Source: Christiangramia sp. (lineage in GTDB: Bacteria; Bacteroidota; Bacteroidia; Flavobacteriales; Flavobacteriaceae). Taken from it: a DNA stretch of 5,586 bases. The DNA lies in the NCBI GenBank assembly GCA_024635735.1, contig JAGXII010000175.1:1-5586 (forward strand). The letters run 5' to 3'. Positions 1 through 5,586 of the stretch are shown piece by piece. The translations under genes and the position numbers were made by a program. Under the pieces are notes generated by a model. That model saw nothing but the letters and a program-made list of their open reading frames with translations. It searched no databases and was not told where the DNA came from. Within the stretch, counting starts at the first letter, position 1. Each line of letters starts with the position of its first letter.

Positions 1-2
1 AT

Positions 3-1298
3 CAGCTGGATAGAAATATTCCAGAAAATTCAACCTTTAAAGAGCCCTATTTAAAGTGGAATACAGAAATACCCAGCTCTGATTATCAAAAACTTGATTT
101 TAAAAAACCATTTCAAACTTCTAAAGAAATCACTTTAAATGCCTCCCAAAATGTTGATCCAAATCCAATCCCGGAAAATTCAATCAGGGGAATCAGGTAT
201 AAAAAAGGAGAAGTCTGGGATAACAGCTATTATCCACTCACCAGAAAAAATCTGGAGAAAGACTTTAAACTTTTACAGGAATCAGGGTTTAACACGATAC
301 AATTCGCCGGTGGAAATATATACGATTATAATATCTTACAAATGGCCACGGCATATGGGCTACAGGCTATTTATGAATTCAAAATAAATACATCCCTGGA
401 TTTCCTCCGTAATACAGATGAAATTCAGGAGCTTAAAGAACAAATTCTGGAAACTACCGACGATTACAAGGATAATCATAGCATTCTGGCCTATACCTTT
501 CCCTATGATCTTGAAAAACATTTTAATAAGCCCCTTTTATTTAAAGAAGAAACCGCCTATTTAAATTTGATAACTTCCCTTTGTGAAAAGATCAGGATTC
601 AGGACCCTTCCAAAACTCTTATTCTGGATCTTCCACTCAATGCCGAAACTATTGGCAATTTAAAAAAATTCGATTCTTTAAATCTTCCTTTTGATTCTTA
701 CGGATTGATAGTAAAAGAAAACAAATTCCTCCAACCGGTTTTAGATTTTGCCAGAAGGAATAATATTAAGGTATTTATAAGTGACGTTAGAGCTTCCACT
801 CTTTTTGAAAATAAGGACAAATTAAATAAACAAAATATCGTTCTTCACAATTTTCAGGATGAAAGAGAAAATGCTCATTTGACATTGGATGGCCTTGTTG
901 ATTTTTCAGGGCGGAAAACATACGATTTCAAGAAAATTACTGCTCTGTGGACTAATAACAACCAGCATTTAAAGGATCATAGCATTCGAATTCTAAAACC
1001 TGCTATACCCTTGCGTCCCGGACATTATATAAATTATAAATCTTTATTACTGAAAAATAATGAATGGGTTTTACCGGAAAATATAAAAATCGATTCATAC
1101 AAAATTAACTGGTATCTTATCAAAAATGACCAGTTTGGTAATTCACTTAGCTTAAAAAAAATAGGATCGGGTGAAGCGGTTAATGTAAAAATCCCTGAAG
1201 ATTATAAGTCTTATGAAATTTTACTTTCGGCAAATAAAAAGGGCACTGATTATGTTTTCAGTACCCGATCAAGACTTTATTTAAAAGCAGAAAATTAA
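3..1298 (+). CDS. GH2-like TIM-barrel protein with C-terminal beta domain, 5' partial
   Basis: The reading frame is open from the left edge, so the ATG at 342 is internal and not the start; 431 codons are visible. Residues about 61-125 (IRGIRYKKGE, then GFNTIQFAGG and AYGLQAIYEF) resemble the first strands of a GH2-type clan GH-A barrel, where a 'new insight' strand is followed by the 'old and slow' helix pattern. Residues 296-304 (DGLVDFSGR) resemble the 'DGLvd.dGrpKpay' end of such barrels. From about residue 328 a beta-rich tail (KPAIPLRPGH ... YKINWYLIKN) looks like an Ig-like sandwich. The usual catalytic acids are not obvious: FPYD (166-169) stands where an Asn-Glu is expected and ISDVR (259-263) where the nucleophile Glu is expected. 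Substrate and location are unknown, because the N-terminus (signal peptide, membrane part or fused domain) is outside the window. It is convergent with the ctlX-like gene. Fold assignment is moderately sure; function is not. Confidence 0.6.
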   Translation, partial: QLDRNIPENSTFKEPYLKWNTEIPSSDYQKLDFKKPFQTSKEITLNASQNVDPNPIPENSIRGIRYKKGEVWDNSYYPLTRKNLEKDFKLLQESGFNTIQFAGGNIYDYNILQMATAYGLQAIYEFKINTSLDFLRNTDEIQELKEQILETTDDYKDNHSILAYTFPYDLEKHFNKPLLFKEETAYLNLITSLCEKIRIQDPSKTLILDLPLNAETIGNLKKFDSLNLPFDSYGLIVKENKFLQPVLDFARRNNIKVFISDVRASTLFENKDKLNKQNIVLHNFQDERENAHLTLDGLVDFSGRKTYDFKKITALWTNNNQHLKDHSIRILKPAIPLRPGHYINYKSLLLKNNEWVLPENIKIDSYKINWYLIKNDQFGNSLSLKKIGSGEAVNVKIPEDYKSYEILLSANKKGTDYVFSTRSRLYLKAEN

Positions 1299-2224
1299 AC
1301 TGTTTTCGGCAAAAATACCTCAGCCATCATACATCGTGCGCTTCCTCCACCACAAGTTTCTATAGTTTTAATTTCAGAACTCAGAATTTCACAATGCTTT
1401 TCGATTCTGGAAACCTGATCCTCTGTTAAACTTCTGTGTGCACGGGCGCTCATCACCAGGTATTTTTTTCCTCCTTCACCCTGAACCTGAAGCATGTTCC
1501 CGGCAAATTCGTGCATCTGCTCTTCTGTAATGGAAATTATTTCTTTTTCATCCATTTTCAGGTGCTTCACTACATTCTTTCTCTCCTTCTTATCATCTAT
1601 GGTATCCAGACAGATCACTGCAAACTCTTCACCTAAACACATCATAACGTTGGTATGATAAATAGGGAGTCTTTTTTTACCTACTGTCTGATACGCATTA
1701 AAGATGACCGGTGTAAATTCAAAATCTTCACAAAACTCAATCAACAGATCTTCATCTGCTCTGGGTGAAATCGCACAATAGGCTTTTTGATTTACCCTGT
1801 CCAGAATCAAACTTCCGGTTCCTTCGAGAAAAACATCATCTTCCTCTGCAGCCGTATAATCTACAATATCTTTAATTTTATAACCGGCTTCCTCCAGTTT
1901 AGCAAAATATTCAAGTCTTCTTTCTTTCCTTCTGTTTTCAGCAAACATAGGATATAAAGCTATCTCACCATCTTCATGAAACGAAACCCAGTTATTAGGA
2001 AATATGGAGTCTGGAGTATTGTCTCCAATTTTATCCTCCACGACGATCACATTTACGCCAACAGCGCGAAGCTTGTTCACAAAATCATCAAATTCCTTCC
2101 CTGCAAGAGTATTTATATCCTCACCTTCAAGATTTTCCTGAAAATAATTATTCACTGCGGTTTCTTCATTCATGCGGAATGCAACCGGCCTCACCATCAA
2201 AATCGTATCTGTAATCTGTCTCAT
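1295..2224 (-). CDS. ctlX: CtlX-type citrulline utilization hydrolase / amidinotransferase family protein
   Basis: A 309-residue cytosolic protein of the guanidino-group modifying (pentein) superfamily. Visible family motifs in order: FPNNWVSFH (75-83), FLEGTGS (132-138, acid residue Glu134), SPRADE (153-158), YHTNVMM (189-195, His190) and CGGGSARCMM (291-300, with Cys298 as the expected nucleophile). These fit a Cys-His-Glu hydrolase, and the overall sequence matches what I recall of flavobacterial proteins named CtlX, thought to act on citrulline; the exact substrate is inferred. The frame extends upstream to an ATG at 2266, but that would overlap the preceding gene by 31 bases and add a non-family segment (MFYITFDKRL). 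The ATG at 2224 gives the family start MRQITDTILMVRP. It lies 11 bases after the stop of the DDAH-like gene, so the two are very likely cotranscribed. There is no Shine-Dalgarno; the leader is A/T-rich. Its TAA overlaps the TAA of the convergent gene. Confidence 0.85.
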   Translation of the reverse strand: MRQITDTILMVRPVAFRMNEETAVNNYFQENLEGEDINTLAGKEFDDFVNKLRAVGVNVIVVEDKIGDNTPDSIFPNNWVSFHEDGEIALYPMFAENRRKERRLEYFAKLEEAGYKIKDIVDYTAAEEDDVFLEGTGSLILDRVNQKAYCAISPRADEDLLIEFCEDFEFTPVIFNAYQTVGKKRLPIYHTNVMMCLGEEFAVICLDTIDDKKERKNVVKHLKMDEKEIISITEEQMHEFAGNMLQVQGEGGKKYLVMSARAHRSLTEDQVSRIEKHCEILSSEIKTIETCGGGSARCMMAEVFLPKTV

Positions 2225-2235
2225 CACTAAAAAAT

Positions 2236-3147
2236 TTAATCTCTTGTCAAAGGTAATGTAGAACAACGCAATAAACCTTCCTGTTTTGCAATTTCAGCAT
2301 AAGGAACTTCTTCTACGGTAATCCCCTGTTCTCTTAACCAGGTATTCAATCGGGTAAAGTTCTTTTCGGAAATCACTACATCTTCTGAGATCGAAAAGAT
2401 ATTGGAATTCATATTGTACATTTCATCCCTTGTGATCTCAAATACATTTTCTTTTCCGAAGAAACTTACCAGCCATTCATATTCTGAAGGGATTAAAAAC
2501 CCCTCTTTATAAATTATAGCCTTATTCTTTCCTACCGGCTGAAAACAGCAATCTAAATGCAATGCATTGTCTTTTGCAATAGTATTCGATTTTTTTAAAC
2601 TAAATGCAACTACTTTTTTTTCAGGAAAAATATCCCGAATTGCCTGTACTGCCTCGGTATTTGTTCTCGCCGTAATAAAATCACGGTAATCCTTCCCTTT
2701 ATAGGTTCCTACGAAAATATAATCTCCCATCGGCATTACGTCCCCACCTTCAATATGGGCCGCTTCAGGCAAGGTGATTATGGTATTCGGATCGATTTGT
2801 TTTAAAACATGATCTATAGCTTCAATTTCCTGATCGCGATCTGGCAGTATATTCGATTTAATGAATTTATCTTCTATTACAAAGGCAATATCCCTGGTGA
2901 ATATTTGATTATAATCCTCAATAACCTCTGGCCTAAATACCTTTACATCATATTTTTTTAATACGGCTGCTACGGCTTCTATTTCCTCTTCCATATCTTC
3001 TTCTTTTGGATAGGTGCCGGCAAGAATATGTTCTTTAGATTTAGGATCGTATGCTTCCTCTAAAGAAGGTACAGGGCCGTTACTTTTGGCTGTTCCAAGA
3101 ACTACGGCTCTAAGTCTCGAAGTTTCGTTATTTATATGCAATTTCAC
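2236..3147 (-). CDS. DDAH / arginine deiminase family hydrolase (guanidino-modifying)
   Basis: A 303-residue protein of the same superfamily as its downstream neighbour but clearly a different branch. Motifs: TRDIAFVIED (84-93), HIEGGDVMP (131-139, Glu133 and Asp136), ALHLDCCF (195-202, His197) and GLLRCSTLPL (291-300, Cys295). The EGGD / HLD / RC order is that of arginine deiminase and amidinotransferase active sites, with Cys295 as nucleophile. Flavobacterial relatives are usually labelled dimethylarginine dimethylaminohydrolase (methylarginine to citrulline plus methylamine), but arginine deiminase or another guanidino substrate is possible. The start is a GTG at 3147: it opens the family N-terminus MKLHINNETSRLRAVVLG, and no upstream in-frame ATG is available before the likely promoter. 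The mRNA leader would be only about 14 bases. It is the first gene of a probable two-gene unit with ctlX and follows gltA by 82 bases. Confidence 0.85.
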   Translation of the reverse strand: MKLHINNETSRLRAVVLGTAKSNGPVPSLEEAYDPKSKEHILAGTYPKEEDMEEEIEAVAAVLKKYDVKVFRPEVIEDYNQIFTRDIAFVIEDKFIKSNILPDRDQEIEAIDHVLKQIDPNTIITLPEAAHIEGGDVMPMGDYIFVGTYKGKDYRDFITARTNTEAVQAIRDIFPEKKVVAFSLKKSNTIAKDNALHLDCCFQPVGKNKAIIYKEGFLIPSEYEWLVSFFGKENVFEITRDEMYNMNSNIFSISEDVVISEKNFTRLNTWLREQGITVEEVPYAEIAKQEGLLRCSTLPLTRD

Positions 3148-3164
3148 GCTCTCTGGTTTTTTGG

Positions 3165-3172
3165 CAAATATA
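3165..3172 (-). promoter_or_regulatory. Bacteroidota-type -7 promoter box for the DDAH-like/ctlX unit
   Basis: On the minus strand this reads TATATTTG, an exact match to the Bacteroidota -7 consensus TAnnTTTG. It lies 17 bases before the GTG start, giving a predicted leader of about 14 bases. The best upstream TTG (complement of 3188-3190) is only 15 bases away, shorter than the usual spacing, so the -33 element is weak. The box directly follows the U-tract of the gltA terminator. Confidence 0.5.
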
Positions 3173-3173
3173 G

Positions 3174-3203
3174 AAAAAGCTCCATATCAAGATGAAGCTT
3201 TTT
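3174..3203 (-). terminator. Intrinsic terminator after gltA
   Basis: On the minus strand AAAAAGCTTC, a 10-base loop, then GGAGCTTTTT form a 10-pair stem with one G-U wobble, flanked by an A-run and ending in a T-run. It begins 26 bases past the gltA stop. On the + strand the same pair becomes a C-A mismatch, so the hairpin is better in the gltA direction. The stem is A/T-rich and of moderate strength, so partial read-through into the next gene is possible. Confidence 0.65.
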
Positions 3204-3229
3204 CTTTATTCATTTATAATCAAAAGGTT

Positions 3230-4513
3230 TTATCGGCTTCCTAGAGGCTTAAAATCTCTAAGATTTTCACCAATATAAATCTGGCGAGGTCTACCAATAG
3301 GTTCCTTTTTAAGTCTCATTTCTCTCCATTGGGCAATCCAGCCTGGAAGTCTACCTAATGCAAACATTACTGTAAACATTTCAACAGGGATTCCTAGTGC
3401 ACGGTAAATAATTCCTGAATAGAAATCTACGTTTGGATAAAGTTTTCTTTTTACAAAGTAATCATCTTCCAAAGCTTTTTTCTCCAAACCTTTTGCAATA
3501 TCCAGAACAGGATCTTCAACTCCTAACTTTCCAAGAACCTCATCTGCAGATTTCTTAATGATCTTCGCTCGCGGATCAAAGTTCTTATACACACGGTGTC
3601 CAAAGCCCATTAATCTGAAAGGATCTTCTTTATCCTTAGCTTTTTCCATGAACTTATGAGTATCCCCTCCATCTTCTTTAATTCTTTCAAGCATTTCTAT
3701 TACTGCCTGGTTTGCTCCACCGTGAAGTGGTCCCCAAAGTGCAGAAATACCTGCAGAAATGGAAGCAAATAAACCTGCATGAGAAGAACCTACCATCCTT
3801 ACTGTAGAAGTAGAGCAGTTTTGTTCATGATCTGCATGAAGAATTAACAATTTATCGAGTGCATCAATAACCGCTTTGTCTACTTTATAAGTCTTCCCGG
3901 GCTTTTCAAACATCATTTTATGAAGATTTTCTACATAACCCAATGTATCATCCCCATAATTTAATGGAAGGCTGTGTTTTTTTCTAAGTGTCCATGCAGC
4001 AAGAACCGGAAATTTACCAAGGATTTTCACAATTGCATTGTACATGTCCTGTTCAGAAGAAACGTCTACCGAGGAAGGGTTAAATGCAATTAAAGCACTG
4101 GTTAGCGATGAAAGGACACCCATTGGGTGAGCCGATTTTGGAAATCCGTCAAGGATTTTTTTCATTTCTTCATCTACCTGAGACTGTTCCTTGATATCAT
4201 GGGTGAATTTTTCCAGCTTCTCTTTATTTGGAAGTTCTCCAAAAATCAAAAGATACGCGACCTCAAGAAAATCAGCTTTTTCGGCAAGATCTTCAATCGC
4301 ATAACCACGATATCTTAGAATCCCTTTTTCCCCATCTAAAAATGTTATAGCACTCTCGCAGCTACCTGTATTTTTATAACCAGGATCAAGGGTGATCAAC
4401 CCTGCTTCTCCACGGAGTTTTTTAATATCTATCCCAATTTCATCTTCGGTTCCGACGGTAACGGGAAATTCATATTTCTTTCCGTCAAACTCGAGTGTTG
4501 CTATTTTTGACAT
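3230..4513 (-). CDS. gltA: Citrate synthase
   Basis: This 427-residue protein condenses acetyl-CoA with oxaloacetate to citrate, the entry step of the TCA cycle, in the cytosol. Length and the N-terminal beta-rich segment (about 1-50) fit the Gram-negative hexameric (type II) class. Catalytic motifs are intact: HADHEQNCSTSTVR (226-239), WGPLHGGAN (260-268, His264), MGFGHRVYKNFDPRA (302-316, His306) and NVDFYSGI (361-368, Asp363), corresponding to His264, His305 and Asp362 of the E. coli enzyme. By alignment from memory, the E. coli NADH-site Cys206 is Gly206 here and Arg163 is Lys163, while Lys167 is kept, so NADH inhibition may differ. The ATG at 4513 has an A/T-rich leader with no Shine-Dalgarno and a possible promoter about 40 bases upstream. 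A terminator follows the stop, so it is probably transcribed mainly alone. Confidence 0.97.
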   Translation of the reverse strand: MSKIATLEFDGKKYEFPVTVGTEDEIGIDIKKLRGEAGLITLDPGYKNTGSCESAITFLDGEKGILRYRGYAIEDLAEKADFLEVAYLLIFGELPNKEKLEKFTHDIKEQSQVDEEMKKILDGFPKSAHPMGVLSSLTSALIAFNPSSVDVSSEQDMYNAIVKILGKFPVLAAWTLRKKHSLPLNYGDDTLGYVENLHKMMFEKPGKTYKVDKAVIDALDKLLILHADHEQNCSTSTVRMVGSSHAGLFASISAGISALWGPLHGGANQAVIEMLERIKEDGGDTHKFMEKAKDKEDPFRLMGFGHRVYKNFDPRAKIIKKSADEVLGKLGVEDPVLDIAKGLEKKALEDDYFVKRKLYPNVDFYSGIIYRALGIPVEMFTVMFALGRLPGWIAQWREMRLKKEPIGRPRQIYIGENLRDFKPLGSR

Positions 4514-4539
4514 ATGTTTATTTTGTACTATTAATTTAT

Positions 4540-4568
4540 AATTTCGATGAATGCTAAATTACGAAATT
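4540..4568. repeat. Inverted repeat flanking the putative gltA -7 box
   Basis: The arms AATTTCG (4540-4546) and CGAAATT (4562-4568) are perfect 7-base inverted copies separated by 15 bases, and the gap holds the putative -7 box. A further direct copy, CGAAATTT, occurs at 4598-4605. An operator is possible, but the arms are short and AT-rich. Confidence 0.3.
4554..4561 (-). promoter_or_regulatory. Possible -7 box of the gltA promoter
   Basis: The minus strand reads TAATTTAG, matching the TAnnTTTG consensus except for one base. It lies 40 bases before the gltA ATG, a plausible distance giving a leader of about 35 bases. No clear TTG -33 element is seen 19-21 bases upstream, and such AT-rich words arise easily by chance here. 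Confidence 0.3.
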
Positions 4569-4573
4569 TACTG

Positions 4574-4588
4574 TTAAAATTATTTTAA
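4574..4588. repeat. 15-base AT-only palindrome upstream of gltA
   Basis: TTAAAAT-T-ATTTTAA is a perfect palindrome with 7-base arms around one central base. It lies about 15 bases upstream of the putative -7 box, where a regulator could bind. It consists only of A and T in AT-rich DNA, so chance is a real alternative. Confidence 0.25.
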
Positions 4589-4777
4589 GCTGACTACCGA
4601 AATTTCAGGAAACGCTTTATTTTCTTCAGTTTTCGCCAATTTTTATTCAGTTGTTTAAAAAACTTCTATCTCATTTGGCAATAATTGCTTCAAAATGAAA
4701 AAAATGGGAGGATTTATATTTAATTTCTATGAAGCTAACAGGAAATCCTATTTCTAAATTTCAGGTTTAAATCATTG

Positions 4778-5549
4778 TTATTTGGCTATTTTATAAAGAA
4801 GTTTATAATATTGATCCACCGAAGATTCCCATGTAAATTTTTGTTTTTTGGCGTTTTTACAAATTTCCTTCCATTTAGGCTTATCATTGAAAAACATATC
4901 TACCGCTTCTGAAAATATTTTAATGAAATTTTGCTTCTTCTTCTCCATATTATCGCCATCAAAACTAAAACCTGTTTGCATATGCTTTACTGTATCTTTT
5001 AAGCCTCCTGTATGATGAACGAGACAAGGCTGACCATTTCTCATAGCCAGCATCTGGCTTATCCCACAGGGCTCAAACTGACTTGGCATGAGATAAAGAT
5101 TTGATTCCTGATAAAGCATATCAATAATACTTTCAGACTGGGCATTGATAAATATAAAGTTCTTATACTTATAACTGGCTTCTCTAAATATCGCCTCATA
5201 TTCCGGTGCTCCGGTACCTAAAAGAATATAAATCCCATTGACTTCTTCCAACTTCTTCATTAAAGTAGGAAGCAATTCCGGGTCTTCTTTAAAGAAATAG
5301 AACTTTTGTTCTGTTAGCCGGGCAACGCTGGTACATATAAAGTCCGGTTTATTTTCCTGAAACCTGGTAAGCTTTTCGCCAGTATGAGCCAGGTAATGCG
5401 CTTTATAATCTTTCTTCTCCTCCTGAAGCCATCGGAACAATCTTCTAACACATTGTCGAAAAAGTATTCCTTTTTCAACTTTTGTAATATTCGAATAGTT
5501 TGCTCCATTTAATATCCCGAAAAGACGATTTTCCTTATCGGCTTTTTTC
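4778..5549 (-). CDS. glgA: Glycogen/starch synthase (GT5), 5' partial, C-terminal half
   Basis: This is the C-terminal 256 residues of a GT5 glucosyltransferase, which would extend glycogen from ADP-glucose in the cytosol; GlgA proteins are usually about 470-500 residues, so roughly half is missing. Counting from the first native residue, motifs are FGILNG (10-15), ARLTEQK (76-82, with the Arg and Lys that contact the nucleotide sugar), LLGTGAPEYE (109-118), LMPSQFEPCG (153-162, Glu159 at the conserved catalytic-site position) and HTGGLKDTV (179-187). Between GILNG and ARLTEQK the sequence is unlike E. coli GlgA, so this is a divergent branch and another GT5 role cannot be excluded. Native sequence stops at 5549, where an adapter begins. 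The longer frame starting at 5566 (Met-Cys-Ile-Arg-Asp-Arg) is read from adapter and is not a real N-terminus. It is transcribed toward gltA but is separated from it by 264 bases. Confidence 0.75.
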
Positions 5550-5586
5550 CTGTCTCTTATACACATCTGACGCTGCCGACGACTCC
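5550..5586. other. Nextera/Tn5 sequencing adapter contamination at contig end
   Basis: Bases 5550-5568 are the 19-base Tn5 mosaic end CTGTCTCTTATACACATCT and 5569-5582 are GACGCTGCCGACGA. Together they are exactly the reverse complement of the 33-base Nextera Read 1 transposase adapter. The last four bases, CTCC, fall where the i5 index would begin and agree with the reverse complement of index S505 as I remember it. This is library-construction sequence, not a genomic Tn5 element. Confidence 0.98.

Larger units (their letters stand above)
4514..4777. other. Intergenic region between the glycogen synthase gene and gltA
   Basis: These 264 A/T-rich bases hold no convincing gene. The half next to gltA contains a weak -7-like box, an inverted repeat around it and an AT palindrome, listed separately. 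The half next to the glycogen synthase stop shows only short stems (for example GAAAT-AGG-ATTTC on the minus strand) without a T-run, so no clear terminator for that gene can be named. Confidence 0.6.

Noticed and set aside
342..344. ATG at 342 as the start of the + strand gene
   Set aside because: The frame stays open to the left edge, and the barrel similarity begins about 50 codons earlier, so this Met is internal.
139..387. 82-codon + strand frame overlapping the GH-like gene
   Set aside because: It lies within the GH-like coding frame, has no family resemblance, and is a shadow frame.
1290..1307. GAAAA / TTTTC stem across the convergent stop codons as a bidirectional terminator
   Set aside because: Five A-T-rich pairs with an 8-base loop are too weak, and there is no proper T-run.
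2225..2266. Upstream ATG extending the CtlX-type protein by 14 residues
   Set aside because: The extension overlaps the preceding gene by 31 bases and has no family resemblance; the ATG at 2224 gives the expected N-terminus.
4678..4688. Small palindrome GCAAT-A-ATTGC as a terminator of the glycogen synthase gene
   Set aside because: A one-base loop cannot form a useful hairpin, and no T-run follows on the minus strand.
4695..4757. Short + strand frame starting MKKMGGFIFNFYEANRKSYF
   Set aside because: It is only 20 codons long, with no ribosome binding site, promoter or recognisable family; AT-rich chance is sufficient.
5549..5566. ATG at 5566 as start of the glycogen synthase, or a genomic Tn5 end
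   Set aside because: The codons are read from a Nextera adapter; the mosaic end is followed by the Read 1 primer sequence, which does not occur in a natural Tn5.

Overview
The window is AT-rich DNA that looks like a member of the Bacteroidota, most likely the family Flavobacteriaceae. The reasons are the protein sequences (recalled similarity, not searched), the lack of clear Shine-Dalgarno sequences before the starts, and a TAnnTTTG-type -7 promoter box. It carries five protein-coding genes, two of them cut by the window ends, and no RNA genes, insertion sequences or CRISPR arrays that I could see.

Layout, left to right. A gene on the + strand enters from the left edge and ends at 1298. It encodes the C-terminal 431 residues of a protein with a GH2-like (clan GH-A) TIM barrel followed by a beta-rich tail. 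Convergent to it, and sharing a TTAA at the stop codons, is a minus-strand block read from right to left: citrate synthase (gltA, 4513 to 3230), a Cys-His-Glu/Asp guanidino-modifying hydrolase of the DDAH/arginine deiminase/amidinotransferase superfamily (3147 to 2236), and a second member of that superfamily of the CtlX type (2224 to 1295). A stem-loop terminator after gltA is superimposed on the likely promoter of the two hydrolase genes, so these two probably form their own transcription unit. A 264-base intergenic stretch separates gltA from the 3' half of a GT5 glycogen/starch synthase gene (4778 to 5549, minus strand).

The right end is not biological. Bases 5550-5582 are exactly the reverse complement of the Nextera Read 1 transposase adapter (Tn5 mosaic end plus sequencing primer site), followed by four bases that look like the start of an i5 index. 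The contig therefore ends inside the glycogen synthase gene, and the apparent protein start Met-Cys-Ile-Arg-Asp-Arg is an artefact.

How the genes may work together: the two hydrolases could form a short route from arginine or methylarginine through citrulline to ornithine, whose carbon could reach the TCA cycle near citrate synthase. This is inference from family and gene order. I found no clearly new biological system. The points most worth a second look are the adapter, the paired guanidino hydrolases, the terminator/promoter overlap and the altered catalytic positions of the GH-like protein.
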